A DNA stretch of 19,934 nucleotides. It comes from an uncultured Clostridia bacterium. Its GTDB lineage: Bacteria; Bacillota; Clostridia; Peptostreptococcales; Acidaminobacteraceae. The notes under the pieces are model-generated. The model searched no databases and was not told the DNA's origin. It saw nothing but the letters and a program-made list of their open reading frames with translations. Where the stretch lies: NCBI GenBank assembly GCA_945950065.1, contig CAMFGQ010000010.1, positions 1 through 19,934 on the forward strand. Direction: 5' to 3'. Below, one piece after another: positions 6,610 to 13,658 of the stretch (the stretch's first letter is position 1; each line of letters opens with the position of its first letter). Both the position numbers and the translations under genes were made by a program.

Positions 6610-6977
6610 TGTGGATAACTTTTTCGACTTTTCACTTTTTTGAGTTTATAACCTAGTTCACCCTATTTTTAAGATGAAAAACTGTGGATAAGTGCTATGA
6701 TTATCTTGAATCTAGAAAAATTCCGTGCTAACATGAGTCTACTTGTTGATAACTCTTTTTAGAATAAGGAAATTATCCCAAGATAGATGTTTTTGTGGAT
6801 AAGTCTGTGGATAAGTGTCTAGTTATCCACGGATACTGCGTATTTATCGGGCTTTTACCCCCGATTTTTTATCCCTTGAAATGTGGAAAATCATAATAAT
6901 TATAAATTTATCCAAAGCGAGGTACAAGATTTGTGGATAAATTGTTCATAAAAGTTGGAGGCTTTTCCTGTGGATAA
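6610..6977. other. oriC part 1: DnaA-box cluster upstream of dnaA
   Basis: Six perfect TGTGGATAA boxes (TTATCCACA on the minus strand) lie at 6610-6618, 6683-6691, 6794-6802, 6806-6814, 6932-6940 and 6969-6977, all in the same orientation. One-mismatch sites are TGTTGATAA (6744-6752), TTATCCACG in the opposite orientation (6823-6831), TGTGGAAAA (6882-6890) and TTATCCAAA (6908-6916). The pair 6794/6806 is spaced 12 bases start to start. Boxes this close to the dnaA start also suggest autoregulation of dnaA. A weak possible dnaA promoter (TTGAAA 6876, TATAAA 6901, 19-base spacer) lies among them. Confidence 0.92.
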
Positions 6978-6997
6978 GCCTGTGGAAAGGAGAGTAC

Positions 6998-8320
6998 ATG
7001 CAAGCAAATATAGCTTGGGCTAAAATTCAAGATGAGCTAAGAGGACGCTATGATGAAACCAGTTTTAATACATGGTTTAGAAATCTAGAAGTCCTCAGTG
7101 AAGATGAACATACGGTTTATCTCTTAGCCGCTAGTGCCTTTAATCGAAACATTATTGATAACCGGAATTATTCTCATGAATTTCAAGAGATTTATAGTGA
7201 TTTAACAGGCACACAAAAAAACTTTGCCGTCATTACCAAGGAAGATATGGGTGATGCTGCAGCTCCAAAGGAAGAAGGAGTCGAACTGGGTACAGAAACA
7301 AAGCTTAATCCCCGCTATGTATTTAATGAATTCGTTGTAGGGGATAGCAATCACTTCGCACATGCTGCCTGTGTTGCTGTTGCTGAAGAACCAGGAAAAA
7401 ATTATAATCCACTCTTTCTTTATGGAGGTGTTGGCTTAGGGAAAACCCACTTAATGCAAGCCATTGGTAATTATATTTTAGAAAAAAATCCTAGTAAGCG
7501 TGTGATGTACATCACCTGCGAACGCTATGTAATCGACTTTATCAATTGCATTAATAAAAATAAAAGTGAAGAATTTAGGAAGTTTTATCGCGACAATGTG
7601 GATGTACTGCTGATTGATGATATCCAGTTTTTAGCTGGTAAAGTGGAGACACAAAACGAGTTTTTCCATAACTTCAATGATCTCCATCAAGCCAATAAAC
7701 AGATTGTCATGACCTCAGACCGTCACCCAAGAGAGCTAAAAACCCTCACAGACCGTCTTCGTTCTCGTTTCGAATGGGGACTGATTACGGATATTGCCAA
7801 TCCTGACTATGAAACAAGGGTTGCCATTTTAAAAAAGAAAGCTGAACGAGAAAACAAGTTCATTGATGAAGATGTTTATGAGTTCATTGCCAAGAACATT
7901 AAGAGCAACATTCGAGAGCTAGAAGGTGCTCTAACACGAGTCACTGCCTACTCTTCATTGGTGGATCGAAAGATTGACATTGCCCTATGTGAAGAAGCCC
8001 TAGAGGGCATGTTGGATAAAACCATTTCCAGAAAAATTGATAGTACCTACATCCGTGAAGTGGTTTGTAATCACTATGGCGTGACAGAGAAAGAACTGGA
8101 TTCACCTAAAAGAATGAAGGCCATTGCCTACCCAAGACAGATTGCCATGTACCTCATTCGTGAAATGACGGATCTCTCCCTTCCAAAAATTGGAGAAATA
8201 TTTGGAAATCGAGATCACTCCACGGTTGTACACGCTTGTGATAAAATAACGAAAGAGATAGAAGACAAAGAAAGTACCCGTGAAGTGATTGAAGAACTTC
8301 AAAAAATACTAACCGAATAA
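6998..8320 (+). CDS. dnaA: DnaA, chromosomal replication initiator
   Basis: 440-residue AAA+ protein that binds DnaA boxes, melts oriC and loads the replicative helicase. Domain I covers about 1-80 and is followed by a short, variable linker (domain II, about 81-103). The AAA+ domain has Walker A GGVGLGKT (143-150), Walker B LLIDD (204-208) and sensor/arginine-finger stretch TDRLRSRFEWGL (about 251-262). Domain IV carries the DNA-binding signature IGEIFGNRDHSTVVHA (398-413). ATG 6998 follows AAAGGAGAGTAC. Perfect DnaA boxes flank the gene on both sides, the bacterial norm for an origin-linked dnaA. Confidence 0.99.
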   Translation: MQANIAWAKIQDELRGRYDETSFNTWFRNLEVLSEDEHTVYLLAASAFNRNIIDNRNYSHEFQEIYSDLTGTQKNFAVITKEDMGDAAAPKEEGVELGTETKLNPRYVFNEFVVGDSNHFAHAACVAVAEEPGKNYNPLFLYGGVGLGKTHLMQAIGNYILEKNPSKRVMYITCERYVIDFINCINKNKSEEFRKFYRDNVDVLLIDDIQFLAGKVETQNEFFHNFNDLHQANKQIVMTSDRHPRELKTLTDRLRSRFEWGLITDIANPDYETRVAILKKKAERENKFIDEDVYEFIAKNIKSNIRELEGALTRVTAYSSLVDRKIDIALCEEALEGMLDKTISRKIDSTYIREVVCNHYGVTEKELDSPKRMKAIAYPRQIAMYLIREMTDLSLPKIGEIFGNRDHSTVVHACDKITKEIEDKESTREVIEELQKILTE

Positions 8321-8473
8321 TCATCCACAAAAAGCTGTGGATAAGTACTACCAATTCTGTGGATAAAAAGGGCTGTTGATAAACAAAAAGTTATCCCAAA
8401 TTATCCACAGAGTTATCACATCGGCTTTTGATTAGAATCTCATAGTCAAAGACTACTTATCAACATATCCACA
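8321..8473. other. oriC part 2: DnaA-box cluster between dnaA and dnaN
   Basis: Perfect boxes lie at 8336-8344 and 8358-8366 (TGTGGATAA) and at 8401-8409 (TTATCCACA, opposite orientation). One-mismatch boxes are at 8321-8329 (TCATCCACA), 8374-8382 (TGTTGATAA), 8457-8465 (TTATCAACA) and 8465-8473 (ATATCCACA). With the cluster upstream of dnaA this makes a bipartite origin. Confidence 0.92.
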
Positions 8474-8505
8474 GCCCCTACTACAACTACTATTGTTATT
8501 ATAGA
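8465..8505 (+). other. Basal origin unwinding element (DnaA box, GC spacer, DnaA-trios)
   Basis: The DnaA box ATATCCACA (8465-8473) is followed by GCCCC (8474-8478). A triplet run TAC TAC AAC TAC TAT TGT TAT TAT (8479-8502) then leads into AT-rich sequence. This is the order known for the Bacillus subtilis unwinding region, where DnaA-trios load DnaA onto single-stranded DNA. Predicted site of initial strand opening. Confidence 0.8.
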
Positions 8506-8525
8506 TATAGAGATATGGAGGAATC

Positions 8526-9623
8526 ATGAAATTTACCGTCAGCCAACGAGAACTTGTAGCCGCATTAGGTATTGTAAGTAAAGCAACCACTCTTCGCTCA
8601 ACCATGGAGATTCTTAAGGGAATACATATTGAAGCGAAAGAAGATCATCTTGTGATGAAAAGTCACGATTTAAGTCTATCGATTCGACTTAGCCTTCCTG
8701 CATTGATTGAAGAGCCAGGAAAAGTACTTGTAGATTCAGTTTTATTTAGTGACATTGTGCGCAAGCTTCCAGATGAGAGCATTACTTTAGAAACAAAAGA
8801 AGATACCCTCTTTCTTATCTGCGGCCGTAGTCGTTATCGACTCACCATGATGGATGAAGAAAACTTTCCGATGATTCCAAGGGTAGAAGATGGAAAGAAA
8901 ATCCTTATGGAGCAAAAAGAGTTTTCAAAAATGGTGCGCATGACCAATTTTGCGGTGGGAAGTGATGAAACCAGACCTATCTTAACTGGTAGCCTTGTTG
9001 AAGTTAAGGGAAATACTATGAAAATGGTTTCTGTTGACGGCTTTACCATCGCGATTAAAACATCACCTATCTTAGAAGGTGAAGACTGTAGCGTTGTCAT
9101 CCCAGGAAAAAGTTTAAATGAAGTACAAAAAATTCTCTCTTCTGGAGAAGACACCTTAGAAATCTTAGTTTCCTCCAATCATGTTGTATTTAGTTTTAAT
9201 GAAATTGAGATTACTTCCAAGGTATTGGAAGGTAATTACATTAATTATGAACGTGTCATTGATACGGGCTTTAATACAGAAGTAGAGATACCAATTACTC
9301 CTTTCTATGAAGCACTGGATCGTGTTTCACTTCTTGCTAATAAATCAAAGAGCTATATTGTGAATTTTGATTTTGAAGAGAGAGAAATGGAGATGAGTAG
9401 TAACTCAGAACTTGGTCTTGCAAAAGAAAGCATTGAAGTCATCAATCATGGAGCACCAATCAAAATTAGCTTTAATCCTAACTATATTCTAAAGGTACTT
9501 CGCGTGATGGAAGACGACAATCTCATTCTGGCCATGGGTGGATCTCATAAACCTTGTAAGATTCGACAACGAGATATTGATGATTACGAATACTATGTTG
9601 TTCCCATTAGGACAGGACAATGA
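8526..9623 (+). CDS. dnaN: DNA polymerase III beta subunit (sliding clamp)
   Basis: 365-residue clamp that encircles DNA and tethers polymerase III and many repair proteins. It aligns throughout with the beta-clamp family. Near the N-terminus are LVAALGIVSKATTLRSTMEILKG-like residues (about 10-32), with GRSRYRLTMMDEENFP (about 100-115) and a central NFAVGSDETRPILTG (about 140-154). The ending YYVVPIRT matches the family C-terminus (usually VMPMR(L)). ATG 8526 follows GGAGGAATC. Its stop overlaps the next start (ATGA). Confidence 0.98.
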   Translation: MKFTVSQRELVAALGIVSKATTLRSTMEILKGIHIEAKEDHLVMKSHDLSLSIRLSLPALIEEPGKVLVDSVLFSDIVRKLPDESITLETKEDTLFLICGRSRYRLTMMDEENFPMIPRVEDGKKILMEQKEFSKMVRMTNFAVGSDETRPILTGSLVEVKGNTMKMVSVDGFTIAIKTSPILEGEDCSVVIPGKSLNEVQKILSSGEDTLEILVSSNHVVFSFNEIEITSKVLEGNYINYERVIDTGFNTEVEIPITPFYEALDRVSLLANKSKSYIVNFDFEEREMEMSSNSELGLAKESIEVINHGAPIKISFNPNYILKVLRVMEDDNLILAMGGSHKPCKIRQRDIDDYEYYVVPIRTGQ

Positions 9624-9850
9624 TTTCTATACAGATTCATGATGAATGGATTCGCTTAGATCAACTTCTTAAACTAGCTGAACTGGTGGATAGCGGTGGA
9701 CTTGCCAAAATGCTGATCCAAGATGGCTTTGTTTATGTGGATGGAGAAATATGTACCATGAGGGGAAAGAAAATACGCCCTGGTCAACGTGTGCGTCTTT
9801 CTTTTCCAGAAGCTGATCTAGATGAGGAGATTGAAGTAAGGGGAGAATAA
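9620..9850 (+). CDS. yaaA: YaaA, S4-domain RNA-binding protein
   Basis: 76-residue S4-like protein of the RlbA/YaaA family, found next to dnaN and recF in Firmicutes. The S4 fold is visible as IRLDQLLKLAELVDSGGLAK, then FVYVDGEICTMRGKKIRPGQRVRL. It probably binds structured RNA, possibly the ribosome; its exact role is not settled. The ATG overlaps the dnaN stop (ATGA), so it is coupled to dnaN. Its stop codon lies in the loop of a terminator hairpin. In many relatives recF follows directly; here the operon ends. Confidence 0.94.
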   Translation: MISIQIHDEWIRLDQLLKLAELVDSGGLAKMLIQDGFVYVDGEICTMRGKKIRPGQRVRLSFPEADLDEEIEVRGE

Positions 9851-9863
9851 TCCCCTTTTATTT
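9838..9863 (+). terminator. Terminator of dnaN-yaaA
   Basis: AAGGGGA (9838-9844), loop GAATAA, TCCCCTT (9851-9857), then TTATTT. The 7-bp perfect stem contains the last codons of yaaA and its stop TAA is in the loop. Confidence 0.85.
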
Positions 9864-9934
9864 CTGTAAAAAAGGTTTATCCTTAATATAAGAGGGAAAA
9901 AAAGAGAATCATCCTATTTAAGAGAGGTAGACAT

Positions 9935-10666
9935 ATGAAAATTATTATTGTAAAAGACGAAAAAGCTATGAGCAATGAAGCAGCACGAATCATAGGAAGA
10001 CGAATCATTGAAAAACCAGACATTGTTCTAGGATTAGCTACTGGTGGTACACCAGTTGCTACCTATAAAAATTTAATTCGTTATTATGAGGAAGGATTGC
10101 TCAGCTTTAAAAAAGTAACCAGCTTTAATTTGGATGAATACATTGGTTTGGATGCAAAAAGCCCTATGAGTTATGTGCATTTTATGCAAGACAAACTGTT
10201 TTCAAAAGTAGATATGGATGAAAAAAAATGGTTCATTCCTCAGGGAATCTGCGAAAATACAGAAAAAGAATGTCTAGACTATGAAAAAAAAATAAAAAAC
10301 GCAGGCGGAATTGATCTACAACTGCTTGGCATCGGCGTAAATGCCCATATTGGTTTTAATGAACCTGGAACGGATTTTGGAAGTCGAACACAGATTGTTG
10401 ATTTGACACAGGAAACCATTGAATCCAATGCACGTTATTTCAATTCAAAAGAAGAAGTACCTACACAAGCCATCAGTATGGGCTTAAGAACAATTATGGA
10501 AGCAAAGGAAATTTTACTCCTTGCAAATGGTGCATCAAAAGCTGAAGCTATCAAACATACTGTAGAAGGGCCAATTACACCAGATGTTCCTGCTAGTGTG
10601 CTTCAACTGCATCCCAATGTGACCATCATTATTGATGAAGAAGCAGCAAAAGAACTGAATAAATAG
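9935..10666 (+). CDS. nagB: Glucosamine-6-phosphate deaminase
   Basis: 243-residue cytoplasmic enzyme that converts glucosamine-6-phosphate to fructose-6-phosphate and ammonia, feeding amino sugars into glycolysis. Motifs are phosphate loop GLATGGTPVATYKNL (33-47), catalytic LDEYIGL (D67) and GIGVNAHIGFNEPGT (132-146) with catalytic H138 and E143. The length is that of the short Firmicute form without the C-terminal extension. ATG 9935 follows AGAGGT. It stands alone: a terminator lies before and another after it, and no nagA is nearby. No convincing promoter was found in 9864-9934, where candidate -10 sequences lack a good -35. Confidence 0.97.
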   Translation: MKIIIVKDEKAMSNEAARIIGRRIIEKPDIVLGLATGGTPVATYKNLIRYYEEGLLSFKKVTSFNLDEYIGLDAKSPMSYVHFMQDKLFSKVDMDEKKWFIPQGICENTEKECLDYEKKIKNAGGIDLQLLGIGVNAHIGFNEPGTDFGSRTQIVDLTQETIESNARYFNSKEEVPTQAISMGLRTIMEAKEILLLANGASKAEAIKHTVEGPITPDVPASVLQLHPNVTIIIDEEAAKELNK

Positions 10667-10670
10667 AGCT

Positions 10671-10719
10671 ACAGAACAAAGACAGAAGAGTGGAAATCCC
10701 GCTCTTCTGTTTTGTTCTA
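10671..10719. terminator. Bidirectional terminator between nagB and the M56 gene
   Basis: Long imperfect hairpin. AGAACAAAGACAGAAGAG (10673-10690) pairs with CTCTTCTGTTTTGTTCT (10702-10718) with one bulge. It sits between two converging genes and has T-rich sequence on the plus-strand side. Confidence 0.7.
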
Positions 10720-10727
10720 TAAATAGT

Positions 10728-12239
10728 TTATGGAGTAGTAGCCAAGGGATTGGAGTTTCTTTCTTCTGCATCAAAATCCAAAAGAGTTTTGATGTAATCC
10801 CAATCAATGGCATCATCCACAAGATAAACTTGCTTTCCCTTCTCCCAAAAGTGCTGATAGGTCGTGAGATAGACATCATTAAGAGAGAGGACAGTATTTT
10901 TCACCATTGCAGGATCTTCTGTATCAAGGCTATAGATCAAGGTAATGGAAGGAGAAGAAGATACCTCTAGATCATTACGAGAATAGATTTTTTTAACAGG
11001 AAGAGAAGAGAGATAGTCCTGAAGTTCCTTCTCTTTCCATGCATAGACTTGGATATCTTTCATGCTCTGATCTTTTAAACCACGGGCGTCTAGTTGGATG
11101 GTCCTAAAGGTCATGGGAATGGGATCAAAGACTTTTTCTTTTATTGTACTTCTGTCTTCAGTAAGAGAGAGGGCACCAAGACTCATAACAAGAAGAAAGA
11201 TGGCAATAGAGACAACAAGACCACCAAAATAGCGACGACTTGGTTTTACAACATTCTTGAGTCGATAGCGCAAGGTACTAGCAGCTGCAGAAAGACAGGT
11301 AGTATAGCCAGGACTACTTCCTGCATTTTTAAGAAGAAGTTCCGCATAAAGAGATCGTGTTCTTTCATCTGCATGGTTAAGTAATGTTTCATCACAGCTC
11401 AGTTCAAGATCCTGAGCTGTTTTTTTACGTGCAATCAAAGAAAGAGGATTGAACCATGTAACCGCAGCAAAAAAGTCAAGAAAGAGCTTGGTACGTGTAT
11501 CTGAACGAGCGATGTGTAGAAGCTCATGATCAAAAATGAGAGTAAGTTCTTCCTGGTTATACTCCTTTCTAGGAAGGAACAGGATCATGCTTTTTTCAAA
11601 TAAACCAAGAGTAAAGGGAGTATTCACTTCATCAGAGAGAAGGATCGGAATCTCTTCCTTCACACCGTATTTTTTTGCCTTTTTACGCCACAGGGAGAGG
11701 ATTTGTTCATCCATAAGCTTTTTTCCATCTTTCACGATGTTTTTTCTAAAGAGAAGATGGGAGATGAAAAAGTAAAGCAGGACCACAAGAACCCCAATGA
11801 ACCAAATTAGGACGAATGGTTTAAAAAGTCTTTGAGGAAGTGTAAGGAAAATTCGTGGTTTACCTAGATAAAGAGGCCCCGTTAAAGCATAAAGAGTGGT
11901 AGGTATCATCCATAAATAGGCACAAGCACGGGCGCTGATTGTTTTTCGAAGAAGAGGAAGCAAGAGCAACACAATTCCATAGTAGATGGATAAATTGATA
12001 AAGAGCATCATCAGGAGCCCTAGATAGTTTAGGAAAGGAGTCAAACTGGATTGAAGCAGCAAGAAAAGAAGGAGAATGATGATGATAAAGGGGAGATGCA
12101 AGGGTTCAACAAGAAATGTTTTTCTTCCAGGTTTTATTCCTATGCTGTGAATGGAGGATTCCATCCTCATTCTTGCATAGAAAGCATAAAGGCTGATTGA
12201 AAAAAGGAGTAGAGCCATGGCAAGTTGATAGTAATTCAT
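10728..12239 (-). CDS. BlaR1/MecR1-like M56 zinc metalloprotease sensor with atypical C-terminal domain
   Basis: 503-residue membrane protein. Hydrophobic segments lie at about 5-21, 50-98 (two), 103-122 and 140-163. The cytoplasmic M56 protease domain (about 165-335) has zinc motif HELLH (238-242) and the downstream E279-x-x-C-D-E. One more membrane segment (337-358) is followed by an outside domain of about 145 residues (359-503). That tail shows no penicillin-binding SxxK/SxN/KTG set, so it is unlikely to be a beta-lactam sensor. In the family, ligand binding outside activates the protease, which inactivates the paired BlaI repressor. It overlaps the repressor gene by ATGA. What it senses is unknown; cell-wall stress is an inference. 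Confidence 0.9.
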   Translation of the reverse strand: MNYYQLAMALLLFSISLYAFYARMRMESSIHSIGIKPGRKTFLVEPLHLPFIIIILLLFLLLQSSLTPFLNYLGLLMMLFINLSIYYGIVLLLLPLLRKTISARACAYLWMIPTTLYALTGPLYLGKPRIFLTLPQRLFKPFVLIWFIGVLVVLLYFFISHLLFRKNIVKDGKKLMDEQILSLWRKKAKKYGVKEEIPILLSDEVNTPFTLGLFEKSMILFLPRKEYNQEELTLIFDHELLHIARSDTRTKLFLDFFAAVTWFNPLSLIARKKTAQDLELSCDETLLNHADERTRSLYAELLLKNAGSSPGYTTCLSAAASTLRYRLKNVVKPSRRYFGGLVVSIAIFLLVMSLGALSLTEDRSTIKEKVFDPIPMTFRTIQLDARGLKDQSMKDIQVYAWKEKELQDYLSSLPVKKIYSRNDLEVSSSPSITLIYSLDTEDPAMVKNTVLSLNDVYLTTYQHFWEKGKQVYLVDDAIDWDYIKTLLDFDAEERNSNPLATTP

Positions 12240-12601
12240 AATTCGCCTCGCTTAAGGAGCTCCCGTAATTCTTCTATGTCCTCATCACTTAAACCACTGT
12301 CGCACAGAGCGGAGGCAAAGACATGAAGATTTCCATCACAGAGTTTTTCGAAGAAACTTTTGCTTTGTGCAGCCAAATAATCTTCTTTTGCAACAAGTGG
12401 GCTATAGAGGTTCAACCTTCCTTGTTTTTCTATGCTTAAAAACCCGCGATCAACAAGTCTAGAAAGGAGAGTAAGGATGGTGGTTGTGGCCAAATTACTT
12501 TCTTTATTAATGATTTTTTCAATGGCGACACGAGCAACAGGTGGATTGGAGTCCCACACTGCCTGCATGACCTTTAGTTCTGCATCGGGTAATCGTTGCA
12601 T
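12236..12601 (-). CDS. BlaI/MecI/CopY-family winged-helix repressor
   Basis: 121-residue DNA-binding repressor. The start is ATG 12601 (AGAGGAATATC before it), giving the family N-terminus RLPDAELKVMQAVWDSNPPV. An upstream in-frame ATG at 12712 would translate through the promoter, operators and a terminator. The winged helix spans about 1-75 (ATTTILTLLSRLVDRGFLSIEKQGRLNLYSPLV region). The C-terminal helix (about 80-121) would dimerise. Its gene overlaps the M56 sensor gene (ATGA). Two dyads matching BlaI-type operators lie upstream, so autoregulation is likely. No beta-lactamase gene lies nearby. Confidence 0.94.
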   Translation of the reverse strand: MQRLPDAELKVMQAVWDSNPPVARVAIEKIINKESNLATTTILTLLSRLVDRGFLSIEKQGRLNLYSPLVAKEDYLAAQSKSFFEKLCDGNLHVFASALCDSGLSDEDIEELRELLKRGEL

Positions 12602-12614
12602 GATATTCCTCTTT

Positions 12615-12626
12615 CTACATTTGTAG
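12615..12626. promoter_or_regulatory. BlaI-type operator, site 1
   Basis: Perfect dyad CTACATTTGTAG, matching the TACA-n2-TGTA core of BlaI/MecI operators. It lies between the predicted transcription start and the repressor start codon. Confidence 0.8.
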
Positions 12627-12634
12627 TATATATT

Positions 12635-12654
12635 TATTCTACCTTTGTAGAATA
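12635..12654. promoter_or_regulatory. BlaI-type operator, site 2, over the -10
   Basis: Dyad TATTCTAC / GTAGAATA with a 4-base centre (CTTT). It covers the -10 and much of the spacer of the promoter, so bound repressor would block RNA polymerase. Its centre is about 24 bases from that of site 1. Confidence 0.8.
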
Positions 12655-12664
12655 ACATTGTCAA
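12636..12664 (-). promoter_or_regulatory. Promoter of the BlaI-like/M56 operon
   Basis: On the minus strand TTGACA (12664-12659), a 17-base spacer, and TAGAAT (12641-12636). Perfect -35, 5/6 -10. Confidence 0.85.
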
Positions 12665-12695
12665 GAGGTATCCCTTTAAAGAAGCAAGGAAGGAA

Positions 12696-12723
12696 TAAAA
12701 AAACTGCACCATGGAGGTACAGT
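12696..12723 (-). terminator. Terminator of the PAP2 gene
   Basis: Minus strand: ACTGTACC, loop TCCAT, GGTGCAGT (8-bp stem with one G-T pair), then seven T. It directly follows the PAP2 stop and insulates it from the repressor promoter. Confidence 0.85.
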
Positions 12724-12727
12724 CAGT

Positions 12728-13393
12728 TTATTGTGTCATATCAGCCTTCTTCAGTTTTCCGAGGGAAACATATTTCTTCTCCATCTCCCTGACAAAGAGC
12801 TTGGCTAGTGGATAGAGAAGAGCTGCATAGAGGATGCCACCTGGTAAATCCCAAAAAACATGCTGTTTTACGAGAAGGATAGAGGCTAGGATCAAAAAGC
12901 TATGAAAAACTGCAATTGTCTTATAAGCCAGTGATTGAGAAGACTTGATTACAGTAATGATTAAGGCAAAAGTCGTTAAGGCATGAACTGAAGGGAAGCC
13001 TGCATAGTGATTATCAATCACGTAGGTGAAGGCAACCAGTTTATCAAAAACAGAGTTTCCCAGATCAATGGCTCGTGTCACATCGGTTTGAAAGAAGATA
13101 AAGGTAATGTAGGCAGCCCATTGACCAATGAACAGATGACTGCTTAAGATTCTGAAGTTCTCACGATCCTTATTGTATAAGCGATAGAGATTATACAGTA
13201 AAAATGGAAACCAGCTGTGATAAACCACAATAAAGGGTGGGACCACAGGGATCAGTGTATCCAGATAGCTATGTAAATCTCTTACGGTGCCAATGGGGCG
13301 ATTCAGTAGTCCAAAGACTGGCACACTCAATAAGAAGAGAGCCAATAAAGTAAAATCTAGATTGTTTTTAATTTTTGATAAAAGCCTTTTCAT
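12728..13393 (-). CDS. PAP2-superfamily membrane phosphatase
   Basis: 221-residue membrane protein with about six hydrophobic segments. PAP2 motifs are FPSVHALTTF (about 133-142; the usual PSGH reads PSVH) and SILLVKQHVFWDLPGG (about 171-186) with the H-x3-D pair. The first motif (KxxxxxxRP) is not clear, as in the inositolphosphotransferase/PAP2_3-like subgroup. It likely removes phosphate from lipid phosphates or transfers head groups at the outer membrane face; the substrate is unknown. ATG 13393 follows GAGGAAGA. It is monocistronic: its own terminator follows, and a divergent promoter for recF lies upstream. Confidence 0.85.
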   Translation of the reverse strand: MKRLLSKIKNNLDFTLLALFLLSVPVFGLLNRPIGTVRDLHSYLDTLIPVVPPFIVVYHSWFPFLLYNLYRLYNKDRENFRILSSHLFIGQWAAYITFIFFQTDVTRAIDLGNSVFDKLVAFTYVIDNHYAGFPSVHALTTFALIITVIKSSQSLAYKTIAVFHSFLILASILLVKQHVFWDLPGGILYAALLYPLAKLFVREMEKKYVSLGKLKKADMTQ

Positions 13394-13658
13394 TCTTCCT
13401 CACTTCTATACTGCATACTACTCTACAAGTATACACATGTAAAAAAGGATGTAAATAAAGAATTTCTTAAGATTCCTTTAGTCTATGCTTTAATGAATCC
13501 AAAAATGACCCCAAAAAGGGAAGAAAGAGACCAATTTGAGATGCACTATCCCCTTAAAACAAAAAACAGGCGATTTTAGGCGTGTTTTATCTTTATGCTA
13601 TCCCCCTACTATATTGAATAAAAACCCAAAATATGCTAAAATACTACTTGGGAGATTT
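13394..13658. other. Divergent intergenic region between PAP2 and recF
   Basis: 265 bases without a gene. It holds the recF promoter (13614-13642). For PAP2 a possible minus-strand promoter TTTACA-16-TATACT lies near 13428-13455 (weak). An in-frame ATG at 13536 upstream of recF is not a plausible start. Nothing else was recognised. Confidence 0.5.
13614..13642 (+). promoter_or_regulatory. Promoter of recF-gyrB-gyrA
   Basis: TTGAAT (13614-13619), 17 bases, TAAAAT (13637-13642) with an extended TG (TGCTAAAAT). Predicted start near 13649, leaving a leader of only about 10 bases that is just long enough for the GGGAG ribosome binding site (13650-13654). Confidence 0.8.

Noticed and set aside
6774..6782. 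TTATCCCAA as a DnaA box (also near 8391)
   Set aside because: Two mismatches in the core (CCAA instead of CACA); counted as background.
10728..12601. Beta-lactam resistance operon
   Set aside because: The sensor lacks a penicillin-binding domain and no beta-lactamase or altered PBP gene is adjacent.
12602..12712. Longer BlaI-like start at ATG 12712
   Set aside because: The extension covers the promoter, both operators and part of the PAP2 terminator, and is not family-like sequence.
13536..13658. Longer recF start at ATG 13536
   Set aside because: The extension contains the recF promoter; MKITKAK at 13659 is the normal RecF start with GGGAG ahead.
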